A stretch of 22,482 nucleotides of DNA from Rhodospirillales bacterium (lineage in GTDB: Bacteria > Pseudomonadota > Alphaproteobacteria > CACIAM-22H2). The stretch lies in NCBI GenBank assembly GCA_016195145.1, contig JACQAF010000253.1, forward strand, positions 1 through 22,482. The letters are read 5' to 3'. The notes beneath the pieces were generated by a model. The model saw only the letters and a list, made by a program, of their open reading frames with translations, was not told the origin of the DNA and made no database searches. Shown here one piece after another: positions 13,247 through 20,979 of this stretch. The stretch's first letter is position 1, and every line of letters begins with the position of its first letter. The position numbers were made by a program, and so were the translations under genes.

Positions 13247-14257
13247 ATGTCTTTTTATCGCGGTAAAAAAACTCTCGTCACCGGCGGCACCGGGCTCATC
13301 GGCCGGCCGCTGGTCGACATGCTGATCGCAGACGGGGCGCAGGTGATGATCGCCTCGCTCGACGATCCCTCGCGCGCCCATCCCAAGGCAGCGTTCAAGC
13401 GCGCCGATCTGCGCGATTTTTCGGCCTGCCTTGACGTCTGCGCGGGGCACGAGATCGTTTTCCAGCTCGCCGGCGTCAAGGGCTCGCCGGCAATGACCGC
13501 CCAGCGCCCGGCGAGCTTTTTCGTTCCCACCATCACCTTTTCGGTCAACATGATGGAGGCGGCGCGCCGCGCCGGTGTTGCTCGCTATCTGTTCACCTCC
13601 AGCGTCGGTGTCTATTCGCCGGCCGAGGTGTTCCGCGAGGACGACGTGTGGAAAACCTTCCCCTCGCCCAACGATCGCTTCGCCGGCTGGGCGAAGCGCA
13701 TGGGCGAATTGCAGGCCGACGCCTACCGTATCGAATACGGCTGGGACAAGGTGTCGATCGTCCGCCCGGCCAATGTATATGGTCCCTACGACAATTTCGA
13801 TCCGGCGAACGCCATGGTCATCCCCAGTCTGATCCGCCGCGCGATGGACGGCGAGAATCCGCTGACCGTATGGGGCGACGGCTCGCCGGTGCGCGATTTC
13901 ATCCACGCCCGCGACGTGGCGCGCGGCATGATGATGGCGGTCGAGCAGGGGATCAACGAGCCGATCAATCTCGGCAGCGGCACCGGCGTGACCATCCGCG
14001 AGATCGTCGAGATCGTCGCCGCCAACCTGCCGCAGCGTCCCGAAATCCGCTGGGATACGACCAAGCCGGCGGGCGACGCCAAGCGGCTGATGGACACGGC
14101 GCGGGCCGAACGCTACGGCATCCGGCCGCAAATATCGATCGCCGAGGGTATAAAGGAAACCATGGCCTGGTATGCGGCCAATCGCGGCGAGGTCGGCAAG
14201 CGTTATAACGCCTTCACCGAACCGGCGCTGACGCCGGGTGCTGCGACCCGCGGATGA
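13247..14257 (+). CDS. NAD-dependent epimerase/reductase, extended SDR with missing catalytic Tyr
   Basis: This 336-residue extended SDR has the nucleotide motif GGTGLIG at 13-19, the active-site serines in FTSSVGVY (116-123) and the sugar-binding VRPANVYGPYDNFDP. The expected YxxxK pair is not intact: the segment is RFAGWAKRMGE, with K150 present and alanine at 146 where the tyrosine should be. It may be a GDP-fucose-synthase-like epimerase/reductase with another acid/base, or a family with its own chemistry. The start is the ATG at 13247 (CGGA 8 bases upstream, 22 bases after the kinase stop); the open frame upstream is inside the kinase gene and is not real coding. It overlaps the SDR start by 4 bases (ATGA). 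A role in finishing the keto sugar made by the cassette is inferred. Confidence 0.88.
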   Translation: MSFYRGKKTLVTGGTGLIGRPLVDMLIADGAQVMIASLDDPSRAHPKAAFKRADLRDFSACLDVCAGHEIVFQLAGVKGSPAMTAQRPASFFVPTITFSVNMMEAARRAGVARYLFTSSVGVYSPAEVFREDDVWKTFPSPNDRFAGWAKRMGELQADAYRIEYGWDKVSIVRPANVYGPYDNFDPANAMVIPSLIRRAMDGENPLTVWGDGSPVRDFIHARDVARGMMMAVEQGINEPINLGSGTGVTIREIVEIVAANLPQRPEIRWDTTKPAGDAKRLMDTARAERYGIRPQISIAEGIKETMAWYAANRGEVGKRYNAFTEPALTPGAATRG

Positions 14258-15000
14258 GCGGGGCGGCCGGCGTCGTCGTCGTTACCGGGGCCGGCCGGGG
14301 CATCGGCGCGGCAACCGCACGGGCCGTCGCCGCACGGGGTTATGGCGTCATCGTCAATTACCGGGCCGACGGCAAGACTGCCGCGGCGACGGTCAAGGCC
14401 ATTCGCGATGCCGGCGGGCAGGCCGAAGCGGTCGCCGCCGATGTCGGCGTGCCAGCCGATGTCGAGCGCCTGTTCGTTGCCGCCGACCGGCTCGGCCGGC
14501 TGGCAGGGCTGGTCAACAATGCCGGCATCAATGGCGGCGCGGGCGCGTTCGCCGACATGCCCGATGCCGCGGCGGCCCGCGTGTTCGCGACCAACGTCCT
14601 CGGCGCCATGGCCTGTGCCCGTCAGGCGATCGCCCGCATGAGCCGGTCGCGCAGCGGCGCGGGCGGGGCAATCGTCAACGTCTCCTCGCAGGCGGCCTTG
14701 TTCGGCGGCAACCGGCTGACCGCCTATGCGGCGAGCAAGGCGGCGCTCAATACCTTCACCGTCGGCCTTGCCCGCGAGGTAGCGGGCGAGGGCATCCGGG
14801 TCAACGCGGTCAGCCCCGGCGTGATCGCGACCGACATGCATGCCGGCGACAGCCCGGAACGCCAGGCCCAGCTTGCCGCTGGCCTGCCGATGGGCCGGCC
14901 CGGCACCCCGGAAGAGGTGGCGGCGACGATTGTCTGGCTGCTCGCCGACGCGCCGGCCTATCTGACCGGGGCCGTCATCCCCTTGACCGGCGGGCGATAA
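14254..15000 (+). CDS. classical SDR oxidoreductase
   Basis: This 248-residue classical short-chain dehydrogenase has all motifs: TGAGRGIG (11-18), NNAG (88-91), catalytic serine in NVSS (142-145), YAASK with Y158 and K162, and SPGVIATDM after the active site. These enzymes reduce ketones or oxidise alcohols with NAD(P)H. The arginine after the second strand (VNYR, R37) is compatible with NADPH. Such proteins are often FabG-like, but here it overlaps the upstream epimerase by 4 bases inside the sugar cassette. By analogy with YerF in yersiniose synthesis, it could reduce the carbonyl of an acyl branch added by the E1 pair, or the 4-keto group. That is inference. Confidence 0.9.
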   Translation: MSGAAGVVVVTGAGRGIGAATARAVAARGYGVIVNYRADGKTAAATVKAIRDAGGQAEAVAADVGVPADVERLFVAADRLGRLAGLVNNAGINGGAGAFADMPDAAAARVFATNVLGAMACARQAIARMSRSRSGAGGAIVNVSSQAALFGGNRLTAYAASKAALNTFTVGLAREVAGEGIRVNAVSPGVIATDMHAGDSPERQAQLAAGLPMGRPGTPEEVAATIVWLLADAPAYLTGAVIPLTGGR

Positions 15001-15079
15001 CAGGCGCCGATTGCGCCGCGCCGCCCCGATGGGCTAAACACTCGCCAGCCAAGTTCACCCGCTGACCGATCGGATTGCC

Positions 15080-16075
15080 ATGACCGCCAAGCGCAAAAAG
15101 ATTCTCGTCTGCGGCGCGACCGGCTTCGTCGGCCGCAATATCGCCGAGCAGTTCGCCGGCCGGGCGGATTACGAGGTCGTCGGCGTCCACAACAAGCGCC
15201 CGCCCTTCGACCATCCGGGCCTGTCGTGGATCAAGGCCGATCTGACCAATCCCGCCGATGTCGAGCGCGCGGTCAAGGGCGCGGATGTCATCGTCCAGGC
15301 GGCGGCGACGACCTCCGGCTCCAAGGACATCGTCACGCGGCCCTATATCCACGTTACCGACAACGCGGTGATGAATTCGCTGATCTTTCGCGCCGCGCAC
15401 GATCACGGCGTCGGGCATGTGGTATTTTTCTCGTGCACGGTGATGTATCCGTCGAGCGAGCGGGCGCTCGACGAAAACGCCTTCGACGCCAACCGCGAAA
15501 TGCACCCGCGTTATTTCGGCGTCGGCTGGACCAAGGTGTTCGTCGAGAAGCAGTGCGAATTCTACGCCCGCCTCGGGAAAACCCGCTACACCGCCATCCG
15601 TCATTCGAACATCTACGGCCCGCACGACAAGTTCGATCTCGAGCGCAGCCACGTTTTCGGTGCGACCGTAACCAAGGTCCTGTCGGCGGCCGATGGCCGG
15701 ATCGTCGTCTGGGGAACCGGAGAGGAAGCGCGCGACCTGCTTTATGTCGACGATCTGGTCGATTTCGTCGCCCGCGCCATAGACCGGCAGACGACGCCGT
15801 TCGAGCTGTTCTGCTGCGGTCTCGGCAGCGCGATCAAGATCAAGGACCTGGTGGCGAAGATCAACGTCATCTCGGGCCGCAATCTGCGGATTGAGCATGA
15901 TCTTAGCCAGCCGTCGATCTCGACCTCGCTGTTCCTCGACTGCGCCAAGGCCGAGCGACTGCTCGGCTGGAAGCCGGCGGTGTCGCTCGACGAAGGTATC
16001 CGGCGGACGATCGACTGGTGGCGGGCGAATGTCGGCGCGCCGCCGGCCGCCCGGCAGCAGGCCGGCCGGGGCTGA
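15080..16075 (+). CDS. NAD-dependent epimerase/reductase, GDP-fucose-synthase-like, catalytic Tyr replaced
   Basis: This 331-residue extended SDR has the Rossmann motif GATGFVG at 12-18. FFSCTVMYP (116-124) resembles the SSCIYP active-site loop of GDP-L-fucose synthase, and IRHSNIYGPHDKFD follows. At the YxxxK site it reads YFGVGWTK: K152 is present but the residue four before it is V148, and the nearest tyrosine (Y145) is seven before. With the protein at 13247 this makes two cassette members with a non-standard catalytic pair. ATG 15080 follows a 79-base gap in which I see no promoter or terminator. It probably epimerises or reduces the 4-keto sugar; the direction and substrate are unknown. 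Confidence 0.88.
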   Translation: MTAKRKKILVCGATGFVGRNIAEQFAGRADYEVVGVHNKRPPFDHPGLSWIKADLTNPADVERAVKGADVIVQAAATTSGSKDIVTRPYIHVTDNAVMNSLIFRAAHDHGVGHVVFFSCTVMYPSSERALDENAFDANREMHPRYFGVGWTKVFVEKQCEFYARLGKTRYTAIRHSNIYGPHDKFDLERSHVFGATVTKVLSAADGRIVVWGTGEEARDLLYVDDLVDFVARAIDRQTTPFELFCCGLGSAIKIKDLVAKINVISGRNLRIEHDLSQPSISTSLFLDCAKAERLLGWKPAVSLDEGIRRTIDWWRANVGAPPAARQQAGRG

Positions 16076-16113
16076 GCGGTCCGATCGGCTGCGGGCTCCC
16101 GGCGAAGGATGTC

Positions 16114-16737
16114 ATGAACGATCCGGCGGTCAGAATCGTCTCAAAAACCGCGCTATTTCGCGGCTTCGCCTCCCTGTGGAGCGTCCATTTCACCCATCGC
16201 ACGCATGATGGCGGGTGGAGCGCCGAGCTGGAACGGGAAGTGTTCAAGCGCGCCAATTCAGCGGCAGTTCTGCCCTACGATCCAGTGCGCGACGAAATCG
16301 TGCTGCTCGAACAGTTCCGTCCCGGCGCGCATCTCGCCGGGCGCGGCGGCTTCACGCTCGAACCGCCGGCCGGTCTCTTCGCCGCCGGGGCGGGCGACGC
16401 GACGGCCCTCGCCCGCGCCGAGGCGCGCGAGGAGGCGGGTTGCGAGCTTTCGGCGTTCGAGCCTGTATGCACGTTTCTGGTAAGCCCCAGCTGCATGACC
16501 GAAACCGTATTCGTCTATTGCGGCCGCGCCGATACCCGGCATATCGGCGGCGTGCATGGCCGGCGCGACGAGGGTGAGGACATCAAGGTGCACGTGATGC
16601 CGTTCGCGCGGGCGCGGGCCGAACTCGACGCCGGCCGGTTCGAGGTCGGGCTAACCATCATTTGCCTCCAATGGCTGGTCATCCATCGCGACCGGCTGCG
16701 GGCCAAATGGCGCGCGGCGTCGGTGGGGGGCGCATGA
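16114..16737 (+). CDS. Nudix-family protein, NudF-like, with degenerate Nudix box
   Basis: This 207-residue protein has the layout of ADP-ribose pyrophosphatase (NudF): the strand VLLEQFRPGAH, the PPAGLF turn and the late DEGEDIKVHV segment. The Nudix box (87-110) departs from GX5EX7REUXEEXGU. The first glutamate is alanine, one residue is inserted, and the Arg-Glu pair is broken (RAEAREEAG), although the metal-binding pair E106/E107 remains. It may have altered or weak activity. The ATG at 16114 has GAAGGA just upstream; a GTG at 16018 in frame lies within the previous gene and was rejected. It overlaps the next gene by 4 bases. A role in turning over an NDP-sugar or its by-products is possible but not shown. 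Confidence 0.85.
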   Translation: MNDPAVRIVSKTALFRGFASLWSVHFTHRTHDGGWSAELEREVFKRANSAAVLPYDPVRDEIVLLEQFRPGAHLAGRGGFTLEPPAGLFAAGAGDATALARAEAREEAGCELSAFEPVCTFLVSPSCMTETVFVYCGRADTRHIGGVHGRRDEGEDIKVHVMPFARARAELDAGRFEVGLTIICLQWLVIHRDRLRAKWRAASVGGA

Positions 16738-17726
16738 CCGCCGGTACGCCCGAAACGGCTGCCGCCGCGACCCCTGCCCCGCGCATCGCGGCGGGGCTGC
16801 GCTCGGCGCTGTCGTTGATTGTTCGGCTGACGGTGACGGTGGGGATTCTGGCGCTGGTGCTCAGCCGGGTCGATATGAGGGCGTTTCAGGCCGTTCTCGC
16901 CAATGTATCGATCTTGTCGATCGTTGCCGCGCTGGCCATCGGCATCGTCCAGGTGGCGTTGATCAGCTGGCGCTGGCGGCGGGTGATGCGGGCGATCGGC
17001 ATCGTCATCGGTTTCGGTTTTTCGCTGCGCGTGTTCATGATCAGCCTGTTCTTCAATCAGGCGCTACCCTCGACGATCGGCGGCGACGCGGTACGCGCCT
17101 GGCTGTTGCGCCGCGCCGGGCACGATCTGGGACCGACGGTGCGCGGCGTGCTGATCGACCGGCTTACCGCCTTGGTCGGGCTGATCGTTCTGATCGCGGC
17201 GTTGCTGCCGTTCCTGTTCGCCGGGCTCGGCCGGCAGCCGGCGACGCTCGGCGTCGCCGCCCTGATCGTCGCGGCGCTCGTCGGGTTCGCGGCCCTGATG
17301 CTGTTCGAGCGTTTACCGCTCGACTGGCATCACATGCGTCTTGTCGTGCAACTGGCGAAGTTGGCGGCGGAATTCCGCCGCGTTGTCTTCGTGCGCGGCA
17401 CGGCCATTCCGGTGATCGGCTCGGCGATCGCCTCGCATGTCCTGGTCGTGATCAGCTTCTATATTCTTGCCCGGGGTCTCGGGCTGCCGCTCGGATTCTT
17501 CAATTGTTTGCTAGTGATTCCGCCGATCATTCTCGCCATCACCCTGCCGATCTCGATTGCCGGCTGGGGCGTGCGCGAGGGGGCGGTGGTCGCCGGGCTC
17601 CATCTGGTTGGCATTTCGGCCGACGGGGCGCTGGCGCTTTCGGTGCTCTACGGCCTGATCTCGACCGCGGTCGGCCTCGCCGGCGGGCCGCTCTGGTTCA
17701 TCGAGCGGCGGCGGCAGGCGACCTAG
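16734..17726 (+). CDS. UPF0104/LPG-synthase-TM family integral membrane protein
   Basis: This 330-residue protein is almost wholly hydrophobic, with about seven or eight membrane segments (for example near 27-45, 60-78, 95-110, 140-165, 172-190). The motif NQALPSTIGGDAVRAW (108-123) is the signature of the lysylphosphatidylglycerol-synthase transmembrane domain family (UPF0104, also AglD2-like). Members are proposed to move or handle lipid-linked groups and often sit beside family 2 glycosyltransferases, as here. It lacks the C-terminal aminoacyl-transferase domain of MprF, so it is not a full LPG synthase. The start (ATG 16734) overlaps the Nudix stop. Its stop overlaps the stop of the convergent glycosyltransferase in a CTAG. 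The function is uncertain; a role in lipid-linked sugar export or membrane glycolipid synthesis is inferred. Confidence 0.85.
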   Translation: MTAGTPETAAAATPAPRIAAGLRSALSLIVRLTVTVGILALVLSRVDMRAFQAVLANVSILSIVAALAIGIVQVALISWRWRRVMRAIGIVIGFGFSLRVFMISLFFNQALPSTIGGDAVRAWLLRRAGHDLGPTVRGVLIDRLTALVGLIVLIAALLPFLFAGLGRQPATLGVAALIVAALVGFAALMLFERLPLDWHHMRLVVQLAKLAAEFRRVVFVRGTAIPVIGSAIASHVLVVISFYILARGLGLPLGFFNCLLVIPPIILAITLPISIAGWGVREGAVVAGLHLVGISADGALALSVLYGLISTAVGLAGGPLWFIERRRQAT

Positions 17727-18430
17727 ACGCGCAAGCCGATCTTGCGTAGATAGCAGCGCACGATCATCAGCAAAATGCACGAACCGTTATAGACGACCCG
17801 CATCTTGCTGGCGCCGCCGACGCGGCGCGGTTCGTCGCCGGGAATCTCGCTTATCCTGAGGCCGTGCAGGTTGCTGATCGCCGAGACCAGCGGCTCGAAC
17901 ACCGGGCCGACCATCAGGCGCTCGAAATCGTATTTGAACACGATATCGCGCCGGAATCCGCGATAGATGTTGAGCGAATCGGTGACCGGAAAACGGCCGA
18001 GGCCGCGGATCATCCGCGAGAACATCCAGTTGCCGAAGGCGGTGATCAGGGTGTCGTCATCCGACCGCGCCGGCGGCAGATAGCGTGAGACGACGACGCA
18101 GTCGTACCCTTCGCGAAGCTTGGCGACGAGGGCGGATAAATGTTCGACCAGGCAATTGCCGTCGGGGCTGAACTCGATGACGTAATCGGCGTCGAGCCGG
18201 CTGACGGCGTCGAAAACGCCCTCGGCCAGCCCCTTGCGCAGCTGGGTGACGACCGACAGACCCTTGTCCAGCGCGTATTCGACCGTGCCGTCGGTCGAGC
18301 CTGCATCGACCACCAGAATGTCGTCGACCAGCGAGGGATCGAGCTGGTCGAGCGTATGGCGCAGGCCGTCGACCTCGTTCATCGTCGGTAGAAGAAGGGC
18401 GATTGTCGGGCGGGCCGGGGATGGCGGCAT
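17723..18430 (-). CDS. family 2 glycosyltransferase
   Basis: This 235-residue GT-A protein begins with TIALLLPTMNEVDGL and has ILVVDAGSTDGT (38-49), the nucleotide-binding part of GT2 enzymes. At the metal-binding DxD position it reads EFSPDGN (86-92), a variant seen in DPM1-like polyprenyl-phosphate glycosyltransferases. A hydrophobic C-terminal stretch (NGSCILLMIVRCYL) may anchor it to the membrane. The start is the ATG at 18430, 8 bases after the heparinase stop; the frame upstream is inside the heparinase gene. It probably moves a sugar from a nucleotide to a lipid or polyprenyl phosphate on the cytoplasmic face. Position suggests work with the membrane protein encoded convergently at 16734. 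Confidence 0.88.
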   Translation of the reverse strand: MPPSPARPTIALLLPTMNEVDGLRHTLDQLDPSLVDDILVVDAGSTDGTVEYALDKGLSVVTQLRKGLAEGVFDAVSRLDADYVIEFSPDGNCLVEHLSALVAKLREGYDCVVVSRYLPPARSDDDTLITAFGNWMFSRMIRGLGRFPVTDSLNIYRGFRRDIVFKYDFERLMVGPVFEPLVSAISNLHGLRISEIPGDEPRRVGGASKMRVVYNGSCILLMIVRCYLRKIGLRV

Positions 18431-18438
18431 GCGTGCGC

Positions 18439-20097
18439 TTAGGCTTTGGGCAGGCGCTTGAACGCCCATTTGAGCGCCGCCCCCTCGGCCGCCAGCGCGC
18501 CGGTGGCGACGATCTGCTCGCAGCGCCGGACAGCGCCGCGCCGGCCGAGATAAACGCTTTCGGCGATGTCGAGGGCGCCGCCGCTGGTCTGAAAACGCCA
18601 CGCCGTGCCCGAAGGCAGGCGCAACAGCACCGCGGCGCCGTTCTGGATCGACGACGCCTGAACGTCGGGATGAAGATGGAAGCGGGCCGTGAACGCGTGC
18701 GCGGCAGGCGGCGCGGACCCCGGTTGCGGAACCAGCGTATCTTCGCCGCGCAAATCCTCGCCGTCATGGGAAAGGTAAAGCCGGCGACGGTGCACAACGC
18801 CGAAATTGGCCAGATACCCGTCGTGACTGCCAGCGATCCAGATATTGCCGTCGGCTTCCTCGCGCATGCATTCGACCGTCGTCGGCCGTCGACCGAGCCC
18901 GCCGCTATCGAGAATTTCGGCTGAATTGGTGTCGTCGATGGCGAGGGTCGAATGGGCGGCAGTGAACCGCTGGGCGCGCCGCCAGGCCGGGTGGGGCGAC
19001 GGATGCGCCCCGCAATTGACCACGAGACGCTCCTTGCCGAAGCTCATTTCGAAGGCAAGGACCCCGGCATGGGTGCGCCGGTCGAGCCCCGCCGGCGGCG
19101 GCGGGCCGGCATCGACTAGCACCAGCACCCGGTCGGCGGCGAGGCGCTGGAAACCGCTATGCGGCGCGGTTTCGGGCGGGCGGCCCTTGGCGCCCGAACG
19201 GGCCAGCACCGTATCGATCATCGCCGCATCGGCCTCATTCGAATCGTTAAACAGCGCAAGCCCGCCATCGCCATGCCGGAAAAACCGCAACACCGGCGCC
19301 ATGCGATCGATTGCCGAAACGAGATCGTCGGGCACCCAACGCCCGGCGAGCACAAGCATGTCGCGAATATCGACGAGGGCGGCCAGCGCCGTAAGATGCG
19401 CCGCGGGCGAGCGTTCGACATGGCCGCCATCGGGCAGGACCTGGCGAGCGATCTCGCGCTCGAACAAGCGCAAGGCGCCCTCAATCCGCCGCCCACCGCC
19501 AAATCCGCAGAGCGCCGTATAGACCAAACCGCGAAGGGCAATCAGACGCTCGACCCCGTCGACGCTGCGGCCGGCGACCCGGGCGAGATGACGCGCCTGC
19601 CGGGCGGTCGAAGCGAGAAGAGCCGGCCCGATTTCGTCCCCTTCGCCGCGGGAATAGAATTTCGCGTGCGCGAGCCATGCGGCAAGGCGACGGCCCGTAA
19701 CCTCGGGCGCCCAGGCGATGTGGTGCCAGCCGTCGTCGCGGGCGATCCAGTCGGCGATCAGGGCATGCGCCCGTTCCTTGGCCGCCGCGCCGCCGGCGGC
19801 GGCAAGATCGTCGAGCCAACCGAACCCGTTGAGCTCGGCTAGCGCGGCCGTGCTGAGCGCCGCCGAGCGCCAGTCGGGCCGAATTGCATCGATGACCTGG
19901 CCGGCACAGTTCAGCTTGCCTGCGAGCGTTGCCGCGCCCGCCTCCGGGTCGCCCGGCCAGGGTTCGGGCGGCAGGCGACTCAACCGGCCCGGCGTCGGGC
20001 CGATCAGCGACAGACGATATAGCGGGTTGGCGAAACGCAGGTCGGCCAATCGCGAGTGCCAGCTTCGCCCGCCCTGTTCCGCCGTCGCCTCGCCCAT
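18439..20097 (-). CDS. heparinase II/III family protein
   Basis: This 552-residue protein has the heparinase II/III layout: an alpha-helical toroid-like N-terminal half (WHHIAWAPEVTGRRLAAWL, with ARQVLPDGGHVERSPAAHL) and a beta-rich C-terminal half (FAFEMSFGKERLVVNCGA-like segment and WRRAQRFTAAHSTLAIDD). Family members are polysaccharide lyases that cleave uronic-acid-containing polymers; alphaproteobacterial ones of this size are common and poorly studied. No signal peptide is evident with the ATG at 20097, which I chose because it is the first after the rpe stop (AAGG 13 bases upstream). It lies 16 bases after rpe. Two uronic-acid-forming dehydrogenases in the same window fit a uronate-containing polymer as substrate, but this is inference. 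Confidence 0.9.
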   Translation of the reverse strand: MGEATAEQGGRSWHSRLADLRFANPLYRLSLIGPTPGRLSRLPPEPWPGDPEAGAATLAGKLNCAGQVIDAIRPDWRSAALSTAALAELNGFGWLDDLAAAGGAAAKERAHALIADWIARDDGWHHIAWAPEVTGRRLAAWLAHAKFYSRGEGDEIGPALLASTARQARHLARVAGRSVDGVERLIALRGLVYTALCGFGGGRRIEGALRLFEREIARQVLPDGGHVERSPAAHLTALAALVDIRDMLVLAGRWVPDDLVSAIDRMAPVLRFFRHGDGGLALFNDSNEADAAMIDTVLARSGAKGRPPETAPHSGFQRLAADRVLVLVDAGPPPPAGLDRRTHAGVLAFEMSFGKERLVVNCGAHPSPHPAWRRAQRFTAAHSTLAIDDTNSAEILDSGGLGRRPTTVECMREEADGNIWIAGSHDGYLANFGVVHRRRLYLSHDGEDLRGEDTLVPQPGSAPPAAHAFTARFHLHPDVQASSIQNGAAVLLRLPSGTAWRFQTSGGALDIAESVYLGRRGAVRRCEQIVATGALAAEGAALKWAFKRLPKA

Positions 20098-20113
20098 GCC
20101 GGCCCGCGCGCCT

Positions 20114-20776
20114 TCAGCCGTCGCGCAGGCGACGGATGTTGTCGGCATAGGCGGCGCTGCCGCCGGTGAAGCTGGCCGTGCCGGCAACCAGCACATCGGC
20201 GCCCGCCGCAATTGCCCGGCGCGCCGTTTCGTCATTAATGCCGCCATCGACTTCGAGATCGATCGTCCGGCCGCTGGCGTCGATCCGCCGGCGCAAGGCG
20301 GCGATCTTGTCGATCTGGCTGGCGATGAAACTCTGCCCGCCAAAGCCGGGATTGACCGACATTACGAGCACCAGGTCGATATCGCCCAGCACCGGGTCGA
20401 CGACCTCGACCGGGGTCGCCGGATTGAGCGACACGCCGACCTTCTTGCCGAGCGACTTGATGAGCTGGATGGTCCGGTGGAGATGCGGTCCGGCCTCGGG
20501 GTGGACGGTGATAATGTCCGCCCCCGCCTCGGCGAAGTCGCGCGCATAGGGATCGACCGGCGAAATCATCAGGTGAACGTCGAACGGCAGCTTGGAATGG
20601 GGCCGTAGCGCCTTAACCACCCCCGGCCCGATGGTGATGTTGGGCACGAAATGCCCGTCCATCACGTCGATGTGAAGATAGTCCGCACCGGCGGCAGTCA
20701 TTGCCCGCATTTCCTCGCCCAGCCGGGCGAAATCGGCCGACAGGATCGAGGGCGCGATGCGGATCGGCTGCTGCAT
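20114..20776 (-). CDS. rpe: ribulose-phosphate 3-epimerase
   Basis: This 220-residue TIM-barrel enzyme interconverts ribulose-5-phosphate and xylulose-5-phosphate in the pentose phosphate pathway. It has the start IAPSILSADFARLGEE, the metal-binding HIDVMDGHFVPN, FDVHLMI, MSVNPGFGGQSF and the C-terminal DLEVDGGI with AGTASF, all family hallmarks. The ATG at 20776 gives the standard length; the frame extends upstream through low-complexity sequence that is not conserved coding. It is the first gene of the leftward group with the heparinase and glycosyltransferase, and is divergent from lptD. It is probably a housekeeping gene marking the edge of the accessory locus. Confidence 0.97.
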   Translation of the reverse strand: MQQPIRIAPSILSADFARLGEEMRAMTAAGADYLHIDVMDGHFVPNITIGPGVVKALRPHSKLPFDVHLMISPVDPYARDFAEAGADIITVHPEAGPHLHRTIQLIKSLGKKVGVSLNPATPVEVVDPVLGDIDLVLVMSVNPGFGGQSFIASQIDKIAALRRRIDASGRTIDLEVDGGINDETARRAIAAGADVLVAGTASFTGGSAAYADNIRRLRDG

Positions 20777-20943
20777 GTTGTCTCGGGAGATTGGACAGGA
20801 CGCCGGATGGTTCCTAACAGGTCGAGGCCCGTCCCGCAAGGGACCGAAACGTCGCGGGGCAGGGCGCGGTTTGGCGGCCGCGACCCTTTGGCGGTCAATG
20901 GGATAAACGGTAAATCTTTCCTGTCCTTGCGGTACATGCCCGC

Positions 20944-20949
20944 TATAAT
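20944..20949 (+). promoter_or_regulatory. possible lptD -10 box (TATAAT)
   Basis: A perfect TATAAT lies about 31-36 bases before the lptD start in the 203-base gap 20777-20979. No good -35 box sits at the right distance (only CTGTCC at 17 bases). A divergent rpe promoter must lie in the same gap, but I could not pick a convincing one. Confidence 0.45.
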
Positions 20950-20979
20950 CCGCGGCCGAACAGGGAGCGCGATTTGGGC

